A stretch of DNA of 64,000 bases. Source: Microplitis mediator (taxonomy: Eukaryota; Arthropoda; Insecta; Hymenoptera; Braconidae). Position numbers and translations under genes: made by a program. The stretch is from positions 1,364,001 through 1,428,000 of the forward strand of contig NC_079978.1 of NCBI RefSeq assembly GCF_029852145.1, read 5' to 3'. This document shows, piece after piece, positions 35,982 through 48,800 of the stretch (position 1 is the first letter of the stretch; every line of letters begins with the position of its first letter). The notes beneath the pieces are model-generated. The model had not been told where the DNA came from. It saw only the letters and a list, made by a program, of their open reading frames with translations, and made no database searches.

Positions 35982-38900
35982 TTATAAATTACATGGCTTA
36001 GAGTTCGTTTCTCGTCGACTGTAGAATAATATATATGCATTGCTAAAATCTTCTTCCTGTGGTTTTTGTTTACTCGTCATTTCATCATTGTAGTGATACC
36101 ATATGTCTGTGTGAGGGTTCTTGGCGTATGCCGTATAATGCCCAGCAGAAACTCCTTCAAAACAAATACATAAAAATTTAATAACATTAATAAAAACTAT
36201 AATTAATAGGGTGGGTTGAAAAAAAACTTTTTTTTTATTTTTCTTAGCATGGGGGTAGAATTTGTACCTTATAAAAAAAAAAAATTTTCAAGAAAAAAAA
36301 AAATTTTTTACTCAACATTTTGAGGTGGCCCACTCGTTTTTTAAATAAATAATTGATTAAACGGGGTAGTTCCAACGAAAAAAATTTTTTTTTGTCCAAA
36401 ATCGTGGAAAACATCGAATAATTTTCGAATGTGATTTTTTTTTACTTCACTTTCATTTTAATTCAAAAGAAAATGCTTTTCATTTTTGAATTTTTTACTT
36501 AAATTACAAAAATAATAGGAAAAAAATTTTTTCAACTCCTGACTTTCAATTAGCTTTCAAGGGGACACCCTACATATTGTAGAACACCATGTAATTTTTT
36601 TCGTTGGGACTACCCCGTTTGATCAATTATTTATTTTAAAAACGAGTGGGCCACCTCAAAATGTTGAGTAAAAAAATTTTTTTTTTCATGAAAAATTTTT
36701 TTTTTTTATAAGGTACAAATTCTACCCCCATGCTAAGAAAAGTTTTTTTTTCAACCCACCCTAATAATTAATTTAAATTACCTCCATAATGACAGACACA
36801 AGCATATAGATCATACATATTTTTGCCCAAGCTCAGCCCAGCTAAAGGAAAAGTTACTTTATCATCTAATTTCATGCTTACGCACTCATGAAATACGAAT
36901 CTATAAGAAATAATTTATAAAAGTAATTACATTATATTTATTTATCTATTAATTTACTAAAGTTTTATTTAAAATACCTCTTAAGATAGACTATGAGGTA
37001 CTTAGGATAGCGATGAACCGTTAATGTCTTTGTAGCACATTGGTTTCGTTCACACTTCGGACAAAACCACGGGTTGTGTTCATCCAACATTTCACTGTAA
37101 AAAGTAATTAATAAATTAAACTTTAAATGAATGAATTAAAAATATTATTACAAACCTTTGACTAAATGCTTGCAGACAGTCGTACAAAGACAACGGATGC
37201 GGTGGACGTTGTTTTCTAACACTGATATGTTCAATCGGTGGTTCAATATCCGGTACATTTTCCGTATAACGTACCGCTAGAGTATCACTTGTTCTCAGGT
37301 CGACCATCCCTGTTTCTGGAACACTGCATCCAGTACAATGGACATTGTACAAACAACGAGAACAATGACGGCCCTATTAAATAAATAATAATTTTTTAAT
37401 AAATATACATAAAAATAAAATATGATCCTGAAGTTAGCCGACGTCTAATAATTTTTGGATTTTATTTTAGACAGTAAATTATAAAAAAAAAAAAATTTGA
37501 AAAAATTGCACCTGTAGTTTTTTTAATTTTCTACATGTGCATTTTGTGATTTTTTTTTTTTTTGAAATTTAAATGTTCAAAATAAAATCCAAAAATTTTT
37601 AATTGTCTGCTAACTTCAGGATCGTAAATAAAATATATAAATTAAAAATAATTATCACCTGTCCGTCAACAAAATGCACAGTGTAATCTCCTTCATGCGG
37701 GACAACGCGTCTTACGATCTCATACAAATTTTCAGCATTGACCCTCGATGGCAATCGGACCAAGTGCGGATACCCAAAGAGCTTAGTACTCTTACGATTG
37801 TTTGGCGCTTCATTGGTGTCATGCCTCAATACGAGAGGTACATTGAGTATTCGTATTGCTGGCCTCGGTCGTCCCGTTTGATCAATTTTAGTAAATGAAG
37901 TTTTCTCCACTTGTACATTACACACTGGACACACTCGTGATTCCGTACGGGTCTTGAAGTAGTTCTGTTGGGTAATATACACTATTCCTTCAGTTCTTAC
38001 TCTAGTTTACTTCACAAATTACTTATTTATTTATTTACTTTTTCATACAAAAAAAAAAAATCTATTCTTTAATTTAATTATTTATTAAAAGAATTCATTT
38101 TTCAATTTTTTTTTTCCACTGAAGCCATAATATTTGTAAACAATAAAATTATTAATAAACAGTGAAAATTATTAAATATTTGTGAAACAAACTTTAATGT
38201 AAGTAAATTATGTTCAACACCCAATCACCGTATTATCCAACAGCCCCAGCATAACAAGCGATTTTTATATTATTATAAATTAATCAAATTAAATTAAAAA
38301 AATAAATAATTTGAGTATTTAATAATCCCTCAGTGTTGTAAGGCAGCATCAGATTAGTCTGAATTGAGTTCCGGACTACGAGAGTACCGGCTTGCAGATT
38401 AAACTTAAATAGCGGATCACACGAGTTTCCAATTCGACAATCGCCGCCTCCACTCATTCTCTGAGAAAACGAGTATCCCCGGCATAAAGGCAATAATCAA
38501 ACTATTTCTGGTTCTCGTGCATGCCATTACGACATTACCCTGCTAGAGTATTAATCGATCTTGTCTCAGACCTTCCCGAGGTTGTTTTTATTTTATGGCA
38601 ACATATAATTGTGCCCTGTTTGTAAACCTCAACTGCTAGATTGACACTGCCTTTTATTCATCATTGGGAATAAATACTTATTATTTATATTGTAACATTA
38701 AAAATTTTTTAAAATGTGTAAATATTATGAATTTTTAGATTTTAAAAGTTCCCTGCCACATGCACTATTTAACAGAACTCAATGATTTTTCTATAATATG
38801 CATGTGGGCAATAGTACGCAGTAGTCTAACGTACTCTTGCTTTGGACTACACCTTATACTAATACGAGCCGGAGTAAAAAGCTATAGCGCTCTTCGTTAT

Positions 38901-41900
38901 GTACTATACTAGTAGAGGGGAGCGGATACCGTCCAAACTACCTGCATCTTTGTGCTAGGTAAGCTGTTGTACATCGTAAAATTAATGAAATAACAGAACT
39001 ATGTCAGTTTTCAAGCACTCAAGAGATTGCATATTTAAAATTTGTAAGATTTCATATTATTTATATAAATTTTTTAGATAAAGAATTGGATAGATATTTT
39101 GTGTCACAGAAAAAACTAGATTCAGAAAATTTAACCCCCCGTGTAACTAAACACGTGGAAAAAGTTTAATTATAGAAATTAAAATCGAAGCTCATGGAAC
39201 TTTGAAAAATGTGTGGAGCCTTTTTAATGCTTAATAACCAACCTTTCATATATGTAATGAAAAAAAAAAAAAAATTCTCACCTCTATACAAGGTTCGCAC
39301 ATAACAACAGTGCAATTATCACCACTGTGTCTTTTCAAATCACCGTCCAATTCCTCCAGGCATATTGTACAAGGACCAATTTCCTCTCCAGAGGAAGTTC
39401 CATTTTGACATGGCTCGGTTTCAGTAACTCGATCCGCACTTCCTTCAGGCGTCGATGTATACGCGTCTGGTGGATCCGTCAACTCAAATGCGTAAATTGA
39501 TCTACTTGTATCATTTACACATCTCAACATCAGATTATCATCCTTTAAAAAAATTTAAACAAACAATTATTTTAAATTAATTGATAATTAATTTTATTTA
39601 AATGTCAAGTAGAATGTAGCCTCGTAAATAAAACTTTATTCAACGAGAATGTTCTTCCACAGTTTTAATTTTTATATTGGAGGGTTGTATCAAAGACAAT
39701 TAAATCTACACAATATGTCTACTTCTTGCCCTCCGTAAATTATAATTATAGAGAAAAAAAATAAAAAATAATAGATAATTAAAAATAGTTTACCAATATT
39801 TTTGATATATGATTCTCCAAGACCTCAGCAAATGCAATATTACTGGTATCAACATCTTCTTTACCCAAAGTCTTTAATAATTCTTCCTTGAGTTTACCAA
39901 TACGTGACTGTTTATTAAATGATACAACACATCGAACCGGCGGATCATTATTAGCAGGTATGTATGTTACGTTCAATTGTCTCTCCATTGCATGGGGTAA
40001 CGGTACAGACAGATACATAAAAGGCTCATAGGTAACCGATACATGTTTACATACTGCGCATACAACCTATAATTAATTAACAATTATTTAATAATTATCA
40101 ACAAATTAACACATAAATAATAAATAATTTAAAAAATAATGTGCAGTACAATGAACTTTATTTTCCGCTGTTTCAAAAAATAAAGAGGAAATAGGACTGC
40201 TGATTTTTAATCTTGGAGAAATTGAACAATATTGACCGTTTTTTTCCGGCAATAAGACGTTAGTTTCTCCGTTGTAATTAAATAAATTTGAAATTTACTA
40301 TCCATGATTGCAGATTTCAAATATTTATAGGAAATGTAAGTTAATGGGCGTGTTTGGCCGAAGTAAGTACTTACTAAATTTAGTAAGTCACTCACTATAC
40401 TTACAAAATTTTCGGCCGGGACACAAAATAAGTGCTAACGCAGTAAGCATGGCTTAATATAAAACGCCATTTTTCTTATTGTTGACGTAAACAAACCGGA
40501 CAGGAACTGACCTGTCATTGTCCAGATACACAAGGACTCAATATAATGATTTTAGACGTAAAAATTAGTTGACAGTAATAAACTGGTGAGTATTAAGCCA
40601 CTAAGTCTGTCCTGGCCGAAAAGCGCTATAGTCAGCTTGTAAGATTTTAATGTTTTTATGCTAACTGACTTACTAAATTTAATTACACGCCCAATCTGGA
40701 TAATGATGAAGGCTGTGTAATTGAGAATAACTATAGATAAATGTATGAATGTATATTACCGTGCTTTTAAACTGTCCTTGAAATGTATCAACAATTACAC
40801 TACGATTGGATCTCAAATGTTTAGCCCAGTGCTTATCGGCTTCAATTTCATCTTGTTCAGCAATAGCACCATTCTCACAATTAACAAATGTTCGTGAGCA
40901 CAGATTATTATCACTTGCATTATTAATATTATTATCAATATCACCATCAATATTTTTATGATTTTTTTTTTCATTATCCTCTAATTTCATACGCTTAACA
41001 TTGCACTTTTCTAACCCATTATTATCACACTCAGTATCGGAATTATTTGACAAACAGTCGTTATTACAATTATTTTTTTGCACATTGACTTCTTTAATAC
41101 GTTTGATACTAAGTGTTTTATTATCAAAATCATGATTTTCAGTCAAATTTGAATTATCTAATGCCGTTGTTCTACGCAAATTATCTTTTTGAAATTTTTG
41201 AGAGTCGTAACATATCTCATTATTGCACTCTTGTTGCGTTACTAGAAAATTAGCATTACTTGTTTTAGCGTCTTTTAATATATCATATATACCGTGAAGA
41301 TGAGTTGTTTTTTTCGACAGCTGAGATAAATCAAGTCTTAATGGATTGTTAGTGTCGTTCATCTCAGCGTCGTATACTTTGTTATAAATGAAACTTGATT
41401 TAGTATCAAGAACTTCATCTGAGTCTAATGTTTCCTCATCTTCATTCAATGGTGAACCTCGTGGCGAATTTGCTGTACTATCAAGATCGCCCATCGGAGA
41501 ATCTAAATCTACAATTTATTTTAAATTAATTTTTTAAGACTAAAATTAAAAATTATTTTTCATAATATACCGATTCTTATCATTAAATTACCTTTAGGCG
41601 AACCAGCCATTGTGACATTAGGACTATTAGGACAATCAGAGGATGGCGAATTGTCATAAGTATCCATATAATCATCATTAGCATTAGCATTAGCATTAGA
41701 GTTAGTAGGGGCAGTGACGGCAATGTCATCAGTACTAGCAGCAGTAGAGCTCGTCATTGGCGGTGACGATGGTACATTTTCAATCTTTTTATTCGAGTTT
41801 ATTGAATTGGCAGTGGTAATAGTTGCTGGTACTTGTTGCTGTTGTTGATGTTGTTGTTGCAAACAATTTTTAGCAGACTTGGCTGTATTCATTTGTTCAT

Positions 41901-42780
41901 GGAGTGAATCCAACAAGAGAGCGAGAAATTCCTGACAATCATGTTGCCGATAATCTTTAAACTGTGAATGATAAGCACCCAGTGTCTGTTTAAATTCCGT
42001 TGGCTTCACTACCATGTATTTACGCGACCACATTTTAATTAATAATGCGCTAAAATGTGCCATTAACGAACCAGCTGGCAGTAATTTCTCATCATTCTGC
42101 TGTACTTCTAAAAAGTACTGTAATACTGGCGGTGTTGCAGCAAGACACTGCAATCCTGCTGCCATAAAACACGTATTTCCTAAATTTTTAAGACCACAAA
42201 CACCAGCTGTTGTTGATATTTCTGTAATTATTATTTTTTATCATATTAATAATTTTCAGTTTAATCGAGATTCAAAGTTGCTTATAATGAACCCACCGAC
42301 AACAGCGTCTTCCTGAACGTCCGACGCGTCAGCAAACAGATTGTTAAAAGTTCCATTAGGCGGTAGGAAAGGTCCGTGTTCTACTCCTTCAGTATCACTG
42401 ATTGGTTCAGCTCCTACATCCAAGTAATCGTGGATTGGTGGTGGTGGTAGTGGTATTGCAATAGCACTGGATGCCGGTGTACTTGGTCCATCCCTATTAT
42501 TTAATATAATATTTAGCTCAATATTCAATATAAATAGTACAATTTATTTATTTTTTTTTTATTTATTAAAAACAAACCATGTCTCTGCGATGCCCATATT
42601 CACATCTGCAAGGACATTATCTTCTTGGATTGTAAGATTATGATCCAAGGACGATGTGAGTGGACTTAGACTAGTTGATTCGGAAACTTCCAACTCAGGA
42701 ATATCAGAAGAGTCATTAATACTCGGTGATTCAATCATTGGAATATCTCCCACTTCAACACCTCCAACTTGGTTATCCAT
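35982..42780 (-). CDS. Ubiquitin-specific protease (USP, C19 family)
   Basis: Eleven minus-strand exons were joined: 42780-42578, 42493-42297, 42221-41592, 41508-40760, 40066-39794, 39542-39282, 37964-37659, 37373-37156, 37094-36978, 36900-36782 and 36154-35982. They give about 1081 residues. The Cys box is GLKNLGNTCFMAAGLQCL, QHDCQE supplies the second conserved motif, and the His box is GGVSAGHYTAYAKN followed by WYHYND. The USP zinc ribbon is split: CAVC precedes FMYLSVPLP and CPKC comes about 290 residues later. Between them are CTICLEEL, CPVC and GRHCSRCLYNVHCTGC, an insertion of the type found in USP4/11/15/19/32. Between the Cys box and the zinc ribbon is a large low-complexity Asn/Ser-rich region. 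It should remove ubiquitin in the cytosol or nucleus. The family is certain and the exact orthologue is not. Confidence 0.9.
36209..36761. mobile_element. TA-flanked MITE with long inverted arms (GGGTGGGTTGAA)
   Basis: The ends GGGTGGGTTGAA and TTCAACCCACCC are flanked by TA (36207-36208, 36762-36763). The inverted arms extend over about 180 bases each, sharing CTTAGCATGGGGGTAGAATT and GAGGTGGCCCACTCG. It lies in the last intron of the USP gene, 20 bases from an exon. Confidence 0.85.
37423..37624. mobile_element. MULE-like MITE (TGATCCTGAAGTTAGC ends)
   Basis: This inverted-repeat element of about 200 bases starts TGATCCTGAAGTTAGCCGAC and ends GTCTGCTAACTTCAGGATC. It lies in an intron of the USP gene, about 35 bases from the next exon. 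The flanks are too simple to define the duplication. Confidence 0.75.
40346..40692. mobile_element. Inverted-repeat element with GGGCGTGT ends
   Basis: GGGCGTGT at the left and ACACGCCC at the right are inverted. Next to them AAATTTAGTAAGTCA recurs in inverse. TTGGCCGAA-type motifs also pair between about 40354 and 40614. It lies in a USP intron. Its target duplication is not evident. Confidence 0.6.
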
Positions 42781-44225
42781 TAGGTTTTTTAACTATCAAC
42801 AATTTATAATAATAATAATAATGAATAACAATGTCTCTTATTTATTGATTATTAGTGGGTATTTTAAACTGATAAAACAATAAAAAAAAAGTCGATAAAA
42901 TTAAAGATTTGTTTTTAAATGTCTCAATTTATATATAAATAACATAAAACAAGGAGCCGCTTGCTGTAATCGATGCAACCAAGCAATAAATCAAATTCCA
43001 CTGTATGATAAAAATGAAAAATAAAAAAAACTATTTACCGATTGCTTGGACTTGACCATGACTTAACAAAAAAATTAAAATTTGAAAAAAATCTAAATCA
43101 CTGTGAGTCAGATTTACTCCCGTAGTGGATTGTGTATAAATATGTATGAAAATATAAAGAAAATATATATCTATAGGTGAGGAAAAAAAAATTAATTTTT
43201 TTTGTCCATATCACGCGACAATTTCAACGAACGCCATTGGGAAAAAAAATACTCGTTTAAGTTTGATGGTAGTGATTGTGGGTGATGGATGTTTTTATAT
43301 GCTAATTAGTTATAAAAGGGGTATTTAAGTTAATGATAATACCTTTTGTTACAAGTATAGTATTCTCACCGCAACCTCTTCTTTTTAATCGTAAAACTAT
43401 GCCGCCATTGCGGAAAACGGCATGGCCGGTGGCTGTGCACCAGAACGACCATCGTAAAGTTCTCTTTTTCTCCCTGTCTCCCTCTTTATTCTTCTTCTAC
43501 GTCTACGTCCTATACACATCGTACACATATTCATATACATATATATATATATATTTTCCTGGAACGAAGTATACATTCAAATTAACCGCTAGTGACATCT
43601 ATATTCTATTTTTAAATTGATAATTAGTACTCATATTTTTTTAGTTCAAAAAAATATGACAACAAATTTAAATTGTTGATTTCTTTTTCAATTCAACGAC
43701 TTTTCTTTAATTATTATTAATTAATACTCACATAATTTTTTTTTTAATTATAAAATATTAATTTCTTTAAGTAATTGTAATTAAAAATAGCATTTACTTT
43801 CAACAATTAATTTTAAAATATGAGTGTGAATGTAGCAGACATCAGACAAATTTAAAATTATAAATAAACAGAGTAAATAATTTTTAAAAAAATGTTTGTA
43901 AAAAATGCACTTACTAATTTTTGAATTTTTCAAATGTGCATTTTTTATAAATTTAATTTTATTAATTATTTACTCTATTTATTAATCATTTAAAATTTGT
44001 CTGATGTCTGCTACATTCACACTCATTTTAAAATCTATTACTATACGGCGCTAAAAATATTTCTTTAAAAATATTTGAAAAATTGATATATTTACATATT
44101 TGTAAAATTAATATGATTCTTTACAATTGATTTTACAACAACAATTAGCTAGATTGCTGAAGTAATAATAAATCATTAAAAGATCAAAAATTAATTGATA
44201 TTATTCAAAATATATCAATATAATT
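42781..44225. other. Divergent spacer between USP (-) and coiled-coil gene (+)
   Basis: This is likely the promoter and 5' UTR region of both genes. It contains one MULE-like MITE at 43821-44025. A less AT-rich patch lies at 43390-43470. No coding exon is supported. Confidence 0.45.
43821..44025. mobile_element. MULE-like MITE (TGAGTGTGAATGTAGCAGAC ends), copy 1
   Basis: This 205-base element has inverted ends TGAGTGTGAATGTAGCAGAC and a match that runs on through the ATCAGACAAATTTAAAAT stretch. The flanks TTTTAAAAT occur on both sides, consistent with a 9-base target duplication. The second copy is at 55131-55335. Confidence 0.85.
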
Positions 44226-44500
44226 ATGAACCAAGAAGAAATTCATGATCTTGTTTGTGAAACAAATAGAAATATAATCAAATTAAAAAAACTATTAGAA
44301 TTGACTCAAAAGTTTCGAGGTAATAATTTTTTTTTGGAGGTTATTAATTTGGTTTATTAATGGAAGTTAATATTGCAGTTGAAGCTGTTGAACTGGAGAT
44401 GATGATATTTCAAATGTATCAATCAGTTCTTTTGAAAGAACTGGAAGAACTAAAATCAAGATCTAATAATTCTGATGGAATTATTGAAAAAAATAAATAA
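44226..44500 (+). CDS. Small coiled-coil protein, unrecognised
   Basis: Two exons (44226-44319 and 44379-44500) joined in phase 1 encode 71 residues. The sequence is almost entirely helical and amphipathic: leucines and isoleucines recur at heptad spacing in IIKLKKLLELTQKF and in SVLLKELEELKS. There is no signal peptide or membrane segment. The intron is 59 bases with a GTAATA donor and a TTGCAG acceptor. It resembles small subunits of kinetochore, BLOC or similar complexes only in style, and I do not recognise a family. It lies between the divergent USP promoter and OCRL. Confidence 0.55.
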
Positions 44501-45818
44501 AATATTAATAATTCACAACAATCCATTTCAATATATTATTAAAAGACATTTGTTTCAAAATTTTACTTATGAGAAGAATAAAATTAGATCTATTATAATA
44601 ATTATTGTAAAAGAATTCAATTAGATGTTTAAAAAAAAATGTGTGAATTTGTAGTTGATTTTTTATTAAATCTAATTTACTAATAGATTGGAAACCTCAA
44701 AAGGGGAATTTTCAGTGTTTTCTGAAATCTCAATCAGAAACGGAAGCCTAAAAATTTCGTAGCTATTGTGTGAGTGCGACAAAGATAATTTCATTAATTA
44801 CTGAGTCGCACCAGACTAGGGTTGGGGTCAGTCAGTATTTACATTTGCTCTAGTAAATGAACAATGAAATCAAAAGATTAATTAAGATGTAAACAATTAA
44901 ATAATTATACTCTGCTGTCTCAAGTTTAGATTTAAATAATGTCACGTGATTGCTATGAATTACAGTGTGTGCGTGTGTTATTTTTTTCATCACTCCTTAA
45001 AAAAAAGATCAGGAATCGCCTTTACTAACTAAAGATAAAATTGTAATAAAAAAAAAATAAAAAAACACCACATTTTTTTCATATGTGTGTATTTATTATG
45101 TCAATATTTCAAATTATTATTATTATATGTATATTTAACCAAAAATAATTATCTATGGAAAATTCCACTGAGTTTATAAACAATGAAAATATTTTATTAA
45201 TCACAAAGTGAAAAACTATAAATAAAATAAAATATATGTAATCACATTATCGAATTAAAGTGATTAGAAAAAAAATGTGCATAGAAATTAAATTAGTGAG
45301 CATTTAAATCACTTTTATTTTTACCCGCTAATTAAATATTGTTGTGGTTCTTCAGTTTCTATAAATTATTTAATTAAAAACTCACCACACCGTTGGTTAA
45401 AAAATATATTATAAAATTTTATAATTAATTTATTTGATTAAAAAGAAAATCTTGCTTAACTTGATTTAATCTAATGACGTTTGACTGCGAGCAAGACGTC
45501 AAATATTCAAAAAATAATCTATTTTATACTACTGAGGTAATAAATTTTTATTATTTATATTTATTTGTCGTTTTAATTAAATATCGACATTGGTAAATTA
45601 TATATAACGATTATTAATATATTTTCTTTTTGTTTTGCAGATTAAAATGCTATTGTTTAATGTAGCATGTAACCACACCTAGTCAAATTATTTTTACTGT
45701 CGTAAGAATAAAGAAAATAATAAAAACAACCAGACGATAATTATACACTTAGAAAAGATATTTATTTATATTTATAATAAGTTAAGTATTATCGAATCAT
45801 TTGAAAATAATAAAAACA
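44501..45818. other. Upstream region of the OCRL-like gene
   Basis: No coding exon was recognised. A possible 5' UTR intron lies at 45537-45640. Confidence 0.4.
45537..45640 (+). other. Putative 5' UTR intron of the OCRL-like gene
   Basis: A donor (GAG|GTAATA) and an acceptor (TTTTGCAG) bracket 104 bases of T-rich sequence about 180 bases before the start codon at 45819. This is inferred from splice signals only. Confidence 0.35.
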
Positions 45819-48800
45819 ATGGCTTCACGTGAACAAATATCAATCGTACAATCAAAATTTACCTCTGGCGAAACAGTGGTAATTGTATCCTTTTTTCTTT
45901 ATATATTACATTTACATTTAAAATTTTTAAGCTATAAAATTTATGATCCTGAAGTTAGCAGACATTTAAAAATTTTTGAATTTTCGTTTTTCAATAAATC
46001 AACTGCAAAAAAATAATATAAATATATGCTCATGTAGGAAATTTAAAAAACTACAGGTGCAATTTTTTCAAATATTTTTTTTTTAATTTTTTATCATCTA
46101 AAAAAAAATCAAAAAATTATTAGACGTCTGCTAACTTCAGGATCATTAGAATTTAAATCGTCGGGTCCTTAACTTATAAATTTATTAATAATAATGATAA
46201 CAAAGACAATGGAAGCGTCGTTGATGCAAGGATGGGTTAAAGCATCAAGACTTCTGGCTCTAGTCAACAAAGGTCCTACTCATGGTTTAGTTATTTTACT
46301 TACGTCCAGAAATCCACCGCAAGTTTATAGTGATCTTACTATTGAACGTGTGCTTCCAATTGATCAGGAATTTAAATGTGATATTGGTAAAAAATTATAT
46401 TTATTTATACAGTCATTTAATAAGTTCATGATTATTAACAAATAAATAATTGATAATAGATACTGGTAGTCAACAACAGGATGGATTGGACGTTTTTTTA
46501 AATGTATCATCAAGAAAACAGAGATTAATATTTGAATTAAAACCTGGAGTAGGAACCAGTGCATTGGTTTCTGAAATATTTCGCGCTATTGAAGGTTACT
46601 TTTTATTATTAATTTTAATTTATTGATTAGCGTAGTGTTCTGTAATTTTATTTATCAGTAAAAAAAAAAAATAATAATTATCGTTTTATACTAAAATTAG
46701 TTTAGCTTACACAGCTGGCTTATTAGATATAATTCAAAGTTTGATAAACTCACGATTAATGCTTAGAATTTATTAATACGGTGATGAATTAAGCGTTTAT
46801 TAAATTATTTTCAGTTTATCAAAAAAATAAAAGTTCGGCAGTTGATTATTTGTGGATACAAAAATTAACTGGTAGTACACGAAGTTTAAATAGCGGTGCT
46901 GGGGATTTGCGCGAAATGGCTGATCCAGTAAGTTATACTGTAATTAATATTTTAAAAGTTATCAAATATATATGTTATTTTTTATAGCTTGTAGAACTTG
47001 AGAGTCCAGACTTGGTTGTACCGAGAAGAAATATTGCCAGTGGGAAAACTCCAGTAGCAGCAAGAGAATCTGTGGTACGTTATCAGATGGCATGTAAAGA
47101 AGATGATTACACATACACCGAAACTTTGAGGTTCTTATTTATTATTATACGTTAATTATTTTTTTAAATATTCAAGTTAAAAATTTTAAATTTTTTAATT
47201 TGTAGAATTTTCATTGGCACGTGGAATGTAAATGGGCAGTCACCAAATGATGTCGTTTTAGATGAATGGCTCAGCAATGATCAAGTACCGCCAGATATTT
47301 ATGCTATTGGATTTCAAGAGTTAGATTTAAGTAAAGAAGCTTTTTTATTTAATGACACGCCACGAGAAGAAGAGTGGAGGTATTTTTTTTCTCTATTACT
47401 TACAAATATTTTAAAATTATAATTATTAATTATAAATATATATTTTATTTAACAGACAAATTGTTACAAAATCTCTACATCCTAAAGGCGTTTACAAACA
47501 AATAGCAATAGTACGTCTCGTTGGTATGATGCTGTTGATTTTTGCTCAAGAAGCTCAAGTACCGTTTATAAAAAGTATTTCTGTTGATACTGTCGGTACA
47601 GGAATAATGGGAAAATTGGTATAATTAATTATGTAAATCTTTAAAAAATTAATTTAATTCATAAAATTACTATAGATACTTAATTTTTTATCAATAGGGT
47701 AATAAAGGTGGAGTAGCAGTTAGTTGCCTGATTCACAATACATCAGTGTGTTTTGTAAATGCACATTTAGCAGCCCATTGTGAAGAATTTGAACGTCGGA
47801 ATCAAGATTACGCTGATATATGCACTAGACTTTCATTCTCAAATCATGTTCCGACAAAAAGTTTTAAAGATCATGAGTAATTCATTATTTGCGATTGCAT
47901 TTTAAAATTTCTATTATACTATTTATTAAACAATAAATTATTTTTATTACAGTCAAATATACTGGTTGGGAGATTTAAATTATCGGATAACTGAAATGGA
48001 TGTTATAACAGCCAAACAGTTTATAACTATTGGTAATTACGGACCAGTATTGGCGTTAGATCAATTAGGACAGCAGCGTAAATTAGGAAAAGTATTTCAA
48101 GGCTTCCATGAAGCTGATATTAAATTCAAGCCTACTTATAAGTATGATCCTGGTACTGACAATTGGGATTCGAGGTTCGTGTTAAAGTTGTTATTTAAAA
48201 GTATAACTTTTATTTAAAATTAACTTATGGAATCTTATAAAATTTAAATAGTGAAAAAGGTAGAGCGCCGGCATGGTGTGATCGTGTGCTTTGGAAAGGC
48301 GATGCCATCACATCCATTGATTATCGTAGTCATCCAGACTTACGTATATCTGATCATAAACCAGTCAGTGCTATTTTTGATGCACAGGTAAATTAAATAT
48401 TTATATTTATTTAATTTATTTTATAAAAATGAATTTTAAAAATTTTAGATACGTGTTATTGACATGACCAAGTATCGTAAAATTCACGAGGAAGTTATGA
48501 AAAAATTAGATAAGTTAGAAAATGAATTCCTGCCACAAGTTATGGTTGACACTACGGAAATAATATTTGATGTTTTAAAATTTCTTGAACCGAGCAGCAA
48601 AGAACTTATTATTGCAAATACTGGACAAGTCCCAGTACAGTTTGAATTTATTAAAAAATTAGATGACACCAATTATTGTAAAGATTGGTTACATATAGAG
48701 CCTTATACTGGATTTATAAAACCAGGTAGACATTGTTTAATACACCGACTAATTCATTATTATTATTTAATTATTTTTTTTTTTAGGTGAAAAATGTGAT

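Noticed and set aside
38284..38493. Possible extra USP exon (frame with SGGGDCRIGNSC)
   Set aside because: It has an AG acceptor, but no donor fits, it runs into a stop, and the neighbouring exons already join in phase 0.
42656..42883. 75-codon plus-strand frame
   Set aside because: It is the shadow of the first coding exon of the USP gene on the opposite strand.
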